DNA of 64,000 nt, from the NCBI RefSeq assembly GCF_017591435.1, contig NC_059277.1, positions 3,366,001 through 3,430,000 of the forward strand, given 5' to 3'. The DNA is from Portunus trituberculatus (taxonomy: Eukaryota; Arthropoda; Malacostraca; Decapoda; Portunidae). Numbering within the stretch: the first letter of the stretch is position 1; the number at the start of each line of letters is the position of its first letter. A program made the position numbers and the translations under genes. Under the pieces are notes generated by a model. That model ran no database searches, had not been told where the DNA came from, and worked only from the letters and a program-made list of their open reading frames with translations. This document shows, one piece after another, positions 57,398 through 64,000 of the stretch.

Positions 57398-60043
57398 ATA
57401 GGGACAAATGTTCTTTTCCTCTGTACTGGATATATTGCATAGGAAGTTATCACTACCATGTTATTAGGCATTACTTTTACTACTGATCGGCATTCCTCTT
57501 AACAATAAAGTCTGGTGCTGTTTGATGTTCTCGTGTGTCTCTCCGTATCTGTATTGTGTTGCTGTATGCATATGTTATTCTGTCCTCCATCACTGCAGTA
57601 AGGAAAGAAGCATCGGGCGGCACAGAGATGCATTCAGCACAAGCCTTTGGAAATAGGTCACGCTCTTCACTTCTCGTTACCAACATCAGACGGCAAACTG
57701 TTCCACGAAACGCACTTCTGTTCCTGGAAACCTGTTTGTGTAGTCCTGTGAGGTAAGATACACTGACTGGCTCATTAATTATACACTGAACCTAAAGATT
57801 GGCTAGTGATATGCTGAACTGACTGACTGACTGACTGAATGAGTGTTGTGCAGAGCTGAACTAGCTTACTGATTGGTGATACACTGACTGAATGAGTGGT
57901 GATACTCTGACCCTCTGGTGATAGATTGAATTGACTGACTCGGTGATGATGAAATTGACTGACTTGTTAAAGAAAAAAAAAATAATTGGTGAGGCTTTAA
58001 ACTCGCCGACTGACTGGCAGTACACTGAGCAGGCTTATTAACTCATGAGGTACTGAATTTAACTGACTGACTGACTGGAAACTCATTGACTGACATCTGA
58101 CTGACATACTACTTTTAACTTCATCATTCACTCATTCTACATTAAAAAAAACAAACTCACCGAACTCTTAAAAAAAAAAAAAAAAGCTGAATCGACATCA
58201 ATAGGAAACAAATTAAATCTTTCCCTTTTGCTCGAAGCTATAAGAGTGAGCCGCAACAAATGAGGCAATGTGGCAACGTGGGCAATGGGATACTTTTGTG
58301 TAAGTGAGTGGGGTTTTACCTTAAGGATTTCCCGGTACCCGCCTTGCCATGCTCATCTTTTATCACGCAGCGGACTGGCAGTGTGATCATTATATTCTAT
58401 GCGGGTACACAAGCGTCCTCTGCATGTACCTCGAGTGTCCCGTGGCCTCTGTAACTGAATGGAAGGTTAGATTTTTTTTTTTTTTTTTTTTTTTTCGTCC
58501 AGTAGGCATCGGGAAATTGTAATGCGGCCGTTCAGCTCTCGTCTGGTAAATGTCGCTCCCTGCTGAAGGAGGGTAAAAATAGTGTTCCGAGTCTTCGTAT
58601 CTGAATGAAAAGTGAGTGCGTTTCCTTTTTTCCAGGATCCAGCAGGGAAATTACAGTAAAGGTATTGAAATACTGTCTAAGTTTCATATCACTACCTCAT
58701 TACTAGAAAAATAAAAATTATATATAAAATATTATAAACATTTCCGATGATTCACGAACACATGCTAAATGTAGTGCGCTTCTCTAGTCTTGAAAATATT
58801 TCAACATCATTATAGACACATCAATATGAGCGAGCGTTTCCTTTTCTTTTTTTTTTCCATGGCCGGTCTTCCCACTAGATAAAGAAAGAGATAGATAGAA
58901 TATGTAAAGTCACTCCCTTGTTGTCCTTGTGTCCATCTCGTCGAAACAATAAAAATGATGCATGGAGACTTCTTTTCCTAGTTTTTTTTTTTTTTAAGGA
59001 TTCAACTAGCCTTTGTGTTAAAAAAAAAAAAAAAGCTTACTATCTCCAGTTCTCTCTTGATAGATTACAGTAAAGTTCGAAGACTGAAAAAAAAATATAG
59101 AATCAAGTGCAAAATAAAACTGTAGCGTATACAAGTGGATGGTTTCATTTGGACAAGCACAGATGAATATTTAAACCAGGTTAAAAGATTAGGGAGTTAG
59201 TACGTGGATTGAAAACAGATGGAGAAAATATGATCAAGAGTACTTTATCACTTCTCCTCCCCTTCATGAGTAAGAGTACTGTAAAGAATCTGGTTTATTT
59301 TCGATCTCCAGCTGAGGTGTGACAGATTTCATTTGGCTGTTGCGTGGGATAGAGTAGAGTTAGGCAGATGAAGGAAAAACGATGATTATAGTTGTATCAC
59401 CATTTTCTGCTCCTCGTACCTAATCTCCTCTGTGCTGCCTAGGAGATTTATTTTTGATGTTCCGTATGTGTGCCAGATTTCTTTCTTTTGCTTATTGTGT
59501 GAGATAAAGCAGAGTTAGGAATCAGTGTTGGGAGTGACCGTGCCATCTAACCCTATCGTTGCGGTGTCTTAACTCATCCAATAGACGAACAGGCATGAAA
59601 TAACCTGTTCTTAGTCGGAGTAAATGATTATATGATGTGGTTTTATTGAATGACTAACTTGGTGTGTTTTCAGCAACATGATTGCGAAAACTGTCAATCA
59701 AAGCATTATAAAAACCGTGACACTGCAAGGATTAATCACCCAGTCGTGACCAAGGGAGCAAGATAAAGAACTGAAGGGGAATGGAAAAGTGAAGAAGGAA
59801 AAGAGGGTAAAGGAAGATTCGCACAAGACAGCGAAAGAGGAATGAGTAGAAATGCCGTGAGGAAAAAGAAATGAAAAAAAAGCGAATGAGGGAAAGGGAA
59901 AAGAAGCAAAAGACAAGAGAAGAAGAGTGAGGTAAAAGAGGGTGGGGATGAGGAGGGAGGAACGATTCAAAAGAGGGTATTTTACTGTGTTCCCTGAAGA
60001 CCAAGGAAGCTGTCTAATAAAACGCACGTGGAAATGAAATGCA
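57398..60043. other. Mostly unique sequence; degenerate (ACTG)n at 57760-58130
   Basis: GACT/ACTG tetramers recur loosely from 57760 to 58130. Poly-T runs lie at 58473-58496 and 58983-58996, and A runs at 58169-58184 and 59020-59034. The rest is anonymous and no gene is seen. Confidence 0.55.
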
Positions 60044-60044
60044 G

Positions 60045-60078
<34 letters not shown>
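60044..60078. repeat. (CA)n microsatellite
   Basis: About 17 CA units. Confidence 0.95.
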
Positions 60079-60079
<1 letters not shown>

Positions 60080-60123
60080 GTACATCTGTGTGATTCTGGC
60101 TTTCAACCAAAAATGGGATCCAG

Positions 60124-60971
60124 AGAGAGAGAGAGAGTACAAGTGTTCCTTCCATCGATCCACATAAATTTTATCTACTCTGTTCATCACCATTTCCACC
60201 ATCACTACCTTTACTCCACCACACTCCCGGGGAAATCCAGAGAGATGGACGAAGGAGGGGGACGAGTAAATGAGCTGGTAATGAGACTGAATTGTGACCT
60301 TTCAGTATCGTGATGGTCTAGGGACGTGGTGTTGTGGTGTTGTGGTGGAGATACTGGTGGCGATGGTTGTGATGTGTTGCTTGACTTGGAGACTTTGTAG
60401 TGATGGTGATGATATTGTAGAGTCCAAGCAGTAGCAGTGAAGTTGAGGTCTAAAAGCATGAAGTGGTGGTGGTGGTGATGGTGGTGCAACAATGAGGTTA
60501 CTGATAATGTCCATGGCTGCCAGATGTCCTCAGTTGCGGTTTTAACTCTTGCTTCACCTCATCCTTCCTTCGTCTCTCCACCTTCCTTTGGTTTCTTTTG
60601 GTTTCCGCTTCTCTCTGTCTCTCGGTGTTTGATAAGACGAAAGAAGAGATTTATTGCAATGCTGAAGGAAAGATCATTTAAATCCCTCTTTCTTCTCCTC
60701 CTTATGTTTCAGCTCCTTTTTTTCTCCTATTCTTCTGTTCCCCTTACGTTCTTTATCATAATGTCTGTAGCCTTTCCTGTGGTATCTTATTTATTTTATC
60801 TTAGTCTTCCTCTGCCTTCTCTTGCTCTTCAGGTTCTTTTATAATTCAGTATCTTGGTTCTCCTCCTCCTCCCCCTCCTCTTCTTTCATCCTTTCCTTAT
60901 ATAACATTTCTTTTTGAACTATCGTCTTCGTATTACGGTATTTTCCTTGTCTTCATATTGTATTGTGGCTC
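60124..60971. other. Unique sequence with short GA, GTT and GGT repeats
   Basis: Contains a short (GA)n at 60123-60138 and (GGT)n-like sequence at 60464-60484. No gene seen. Confidence 0.5.
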
Positions 60972-61030
60972 TCCTCTCCTCCTCCTCCTCCTCCTCCTCC
61001 TCCTCCTCCTCCTCCTCCTCCTCCTCCTCC
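60972..61030. repeat. (CCT)n trinucleotide repeat
   Basis: About 19 CCT units. Confidence 0.95.
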
Positions 61031-61560
61031 GCAGGATACCCAGAGAATCCCTTAGCGAGGCAGTCTTCCTGGGGCTTCACGTTCATAATATCGACGGTCG
61101 TCAGCTTCAGTCCTTGTTCTTTAAGGAAGGTACTGCATAACACTTGAAAAAAAAGCACTCTGAAACGTTCCCTGGGAGATTAAGTGGGGGATAAACGAGG
61201 CTTTTATTTCTTCTTAGGGGTTGGAGACAAAGAAGAGACTGCCGTGCTACAGAACCCAAGCTGACAAAGAAACAAGTGCTTCAGCTAACAGCCACCGCCC
61301 GCACTAGTCGCCTCTCAGCTTTAAGTCGTCCATGGCCGTGCCTTTTAACACGTAGCTTGCTTCTCCCTACCTCCGCGTGGCCGTGTTGAAGAGCCGCCGC
61401 GGAAACTTGCTCCGTCACCCGTCGGCCTTCGCTGGTTTTGCTGAAAGCTTGTCTGCTGCTTGCTGCCCTGTTCCTCCGACTGTGACGCGGCCCCTTCACT
61501 CCAGCCCGCTTCCCTCACCGCCTCCCACTCGTGTTTGTGCCTCTCCTTGAGAAAACTGTC

Positions 61561-61562
<2 letters not shown>

Positions 61563-61615
<53 letters not shown>

Positions 61616-61692
61616 TCTCCCACACTCGATATGGTAATACAAGTAAGTGGATCAGCAGACACCCTATTTATGAACCAAAAAGTCTCCTGGTA

Positions 61693-61758
<66 letters not shown>
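61563..61758. repeat. Two (CT)n tracts
   Basis: (CT)n at 61563-61611 and 61696-61758, separated by 84 bp of unique sequence. Confidence 0.95.
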
Positions 61759-61761
<3 letters not shown>

Positions 61762-62145
61762 AGTCCAGCCTCCTTGCCTTCTTGATGCTGGTGCCGTCAC
61801 TCACCAGAACGAGGCAGGAAGGAATGCGTGTCTTGGCGTCGTTCCCGTGTCATCGCCGCCGCTCGGGAACTCAGGGATTCCGTGGTTCTTTGTCCCAACG
61901 CGCTGCAGGACACGTCTTGGCGGTGCTGGCACAGGAGGAGAGATTTTCAATGTTGTGTTGTTATTTATTCACCTATTTATCAAAGGAAGGGTCTAGCGGG
62001 GAAAGTGTGTGAAATTAGGATGTCAAAGTAGAATTTCCGTTGTATATAAATTTGTCCAAAGCGGAATATGAGGAGCAATCTGCATAGGATGTTTTGATTA
62101 TTGTTGTACACTAGATTTTTTTCATGTCTTTGTAAAATTAAACAT
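61759..62145. other. Unique sequence
   Basis: GC-richer to about 61950, then AT-rich; no gene recognised. Confidence 0.5.
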
Positions 62146-62345
62146 AGCAGTAGCAGTAGCTATAATAGTTGTAGTCATATTAGTAGTATTAGTGGTGGTG
62201 GCAGTAGTAGTAGTAGTAGTAGTAGCACCAAAAAGTAGTTATAGAAGTCGCTGTTGCTGTTTTTAATGATGATGTGGTGGTGATGGTGGTGGCGGTGGTG
62301 ATGGTGGTGGTAGTGGTGGTGGCAATGGTGGTGTAGGTGGTGTTC
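62146..62345. repeat. (AGT)n and (GGT)n field
   Basis: AGC/AGT triplets at 62149-62226, then GGT-rich sequence at 62273-62341. Confidence 0.85.
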
Positions 62346-62489
62346 TCCTACTGTTACGTGGCCTTGCGTCTTGTATGCGTGTGATGCCTTTATTATTATT
62401 TTTTTTTACATTCTTATCAGCTAGATTTGTTTTACACCTCGTCTTTTCATGCAACACTAATGCTGATGGTACCGTTTCCTTCAGCCACA

Positions 62490-62560
62490 GTGCACACTAC
62501 CATTACCATCACCAATACAATACCACCACCGACATCACCACCAACTCTACCATCACCATC
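62490..62560. repeat. ACC/ATC trinucleotide stretch
   Basis: Imperfect ACCATC/ACCACC triplets. Partly complementary to the GGT field 150 bp upstream. Confidence 0.75.
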
Positions 62561-62874
62561 ACATTACTTCAGAAACCAGAACAGTGAGTGGCCATGGTTT
62601 TCAAAATTGTCCCTTATCAGTCATCCATGGAACTCTTCTACTTTTCTCACCCTTCAGGAATTTCCCTTTGAGACAGACGCTTCGTTCGCGGGGCGGCTCC
62701 CAAGACACACCCACACATTTCCGCCTCGCCATCTGAGTCGACACTCACCACTTTCCCTCCCTGGTGGCGACACAAACTGCACCCTGCAAGTACACAGCGA
62801 TACACGGATTGACTTGGTGCAATGGGAATGTGTGTGATGGGCAGGTGAAGGAAGGGGTTTTATGGATGATCTTG

Positions 62875-62920
62875 CTGAGGAGGAGGAAGAGGAGGAGCAA
62901 CAGCAACAATTGAGACAGTA

Positions 62921-62988
<68 letters not shown>

Positions 62989-63120
62989 TAAAAGCAGCAG
63001 CAGTAAATATCAATGTCAGTCGATGTATCGTGATTCTGTTCACATTAGCTACTGACATGATAGCATGCAGTAGCAGCAACAGCACTTGTAGTAGTAGTAG
63101 TAGTAGTGGTAATAGTAGTG

Positions 63121-63171
<51 letters not shown>

Positions 63172-63172
63172 T
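62875..63172. repeat. (GGA), (AGT)n ... (AGT)n cluster
   Basis: Short GGA run, then pure (AGT)n at 62921-62989, and AGT-rich sequence at 63068-63171 with a pure block from 63121. Confidence 0.93.
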
Positions 63173-64000
63173 CTTGCTTTCTATTAATGGTTCAGGCAAA
63201 TGAATCACGCAAGACGCATCAAAACACACAGCGAGACCAACATTAGCACGCATAGATAACCCGATGAGCGGGGAAGTGTTACCTTGAGCAGAACAAACAC
63301 AAATTGCGTGCTCTTCCGGAGGTGCGATAGTTTTTGTCCCCTTGTGGGTAATCGGCCACGACCCTTGCTTGCTCCCTGTGACTGTGCCCCGCCCTGATGC
63401 AACCACACCCTATGACTTGGTTGTAATGTAATGTAATAAGATATGCACCAAAACTGGCCGAAAGCAACAGTGGTATAGGATTATATCTCCAGCATTCTCA
63501 GCTATTAACCAGAGACCTAAGTGTATCCTGCTTGCCACTAAATAAAAACAGCCGAATATATTTTAAAGGTGTATTTCACATCCAATGTATTACAGCTTAA
63601 TATTTTCATCATTACCGGAGACTTAATGGGAGCAGCGGCAGTGATAGTTCCTCTTTTTAACAACTATTTTTATCGATCAAGAGTGTATGTTATTTACTGT
63701 TCTGTGTTAAGCCTTGCAGAATACTACGCCATTACAGCTGGTGTTTTTTTTTCATGATGTATATGTTTCTCTTCTCCCTCATGTAAACTTATCATGCAGC
63801 TGTCTTTAGGTTTTTTTCCTTTAGCATTTATCATTTCGAATTTTAGTAGGATTTTATGAGTTTTTCACCTTTTAATGAGTCACACAATTAAGCTTTTCGC
63901 TCGTTCATTATATTTTCCATTCTGTGTTGAAGACTATTATTGCAAAGCGTGGGTGTGTATAATCCTCATTCACAGTATTCATAGTACCACTTGTCCTTGC
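63173..64000. other. Unique AT-rich sequence, no gene seen
   Basis: A short (TAATG)n run at 63425-63438; otherwise single-copy. Confidence 0.5.

Noticed and set aside
62654..63406. 250-codon minus-strand frame, Leu-rich like a membrane protein
   Set aside because: The Leu runs come from (AGT)n read as CTA/CTG-type codons on the minus strand; hydrophobicity is a repeat artefact.

Overview
This window looks like non-coding DNA from an animal nuclear genome that is extremely rich in microsatellites. The likeliest source is a decapod crustacean, probably a crab. That taxon is an inference from two things: dozens of long perfect (CA)n, (CT)n, (GAG)n, (CTT)n and (AGT)n tracts, and several short interspersed elements that I recall from crab and other decapod sequence but could not check by search. 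I found no protein-coding gene that I can support. Almost every long open frame is a translation of a simple repeat (polyE, polyL, polyS, HTHT, VCVC) or a short anonymous frame with no recognisable domain.

The one clear functional gene is tRNA-His(GTG) at 935-1006 on the + strand. It has a complete cloverleaf, internal A and B boxes and a T-run terminator. The other three tRNA-like structures are heads of tRNA-derived SINEs: 6253 (anticodon-loop triplet CGC), 16204 (CAT) and 28042 on the minus strand (class-II-like, long variable region).

Mobile-element layer. (a) Two SINE families have unrelated heads and tails but share a central domain of about 137 bp (6353-6489 and 16308-16445). Their 3' ends run into (CA)n, and they are preceded by (CA)n. 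Two further copies (15971 and the minus-strand copy ending at 56622) are 5'-truncated straight into (CA)n. (b) A roughly 200-bp MITE family with TTAA target sites and CCCCTTCAGTA-type inverted ends occurs seven times: 9209, 13014, 19033, 31890 (partial), 43204, 48875 (minus) and 49193. A second TTAA-type family is at 14325, 16984 and 45205. Both look piggyBac-like. (c) A 5'-truncated non-LTR retrotransposon 3' end at 54363-54548 keeps the last 35 codons of its ORF; related 3' ends lie at 25535, 32048 (minus) and probably 20541. (d) Two copies of an unnamed 100-bp repeat lie at 50302 and 57290, and a possible LINE tail with a hairpin at 3998-4140.

Tandem-repeat layer. Besides the pure microsatellites there are purine-rich minisatellites (9540-10260; 18270-18810), a degenerate roughly 130-bp array (28410-28800), an 87-bp duplication (53983-54161), a (CTTAC)n pentamer field (55745-56046) and degenerate tetramer fields (15760-15920, 25690-25890, 57760-58130). 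The most striking arrangement is 5886-6252, where (GT)n, (GA)n, (CT)n and (CA)n follow in order and so form two nested pairs of complementary arms.

A comparatively GC- and CpG-rich block at about 36650-39560 is the most gene-like part, but it holds only anonymous frames. The rest is unique, mostly AT-rich sequence in which I see no gene.
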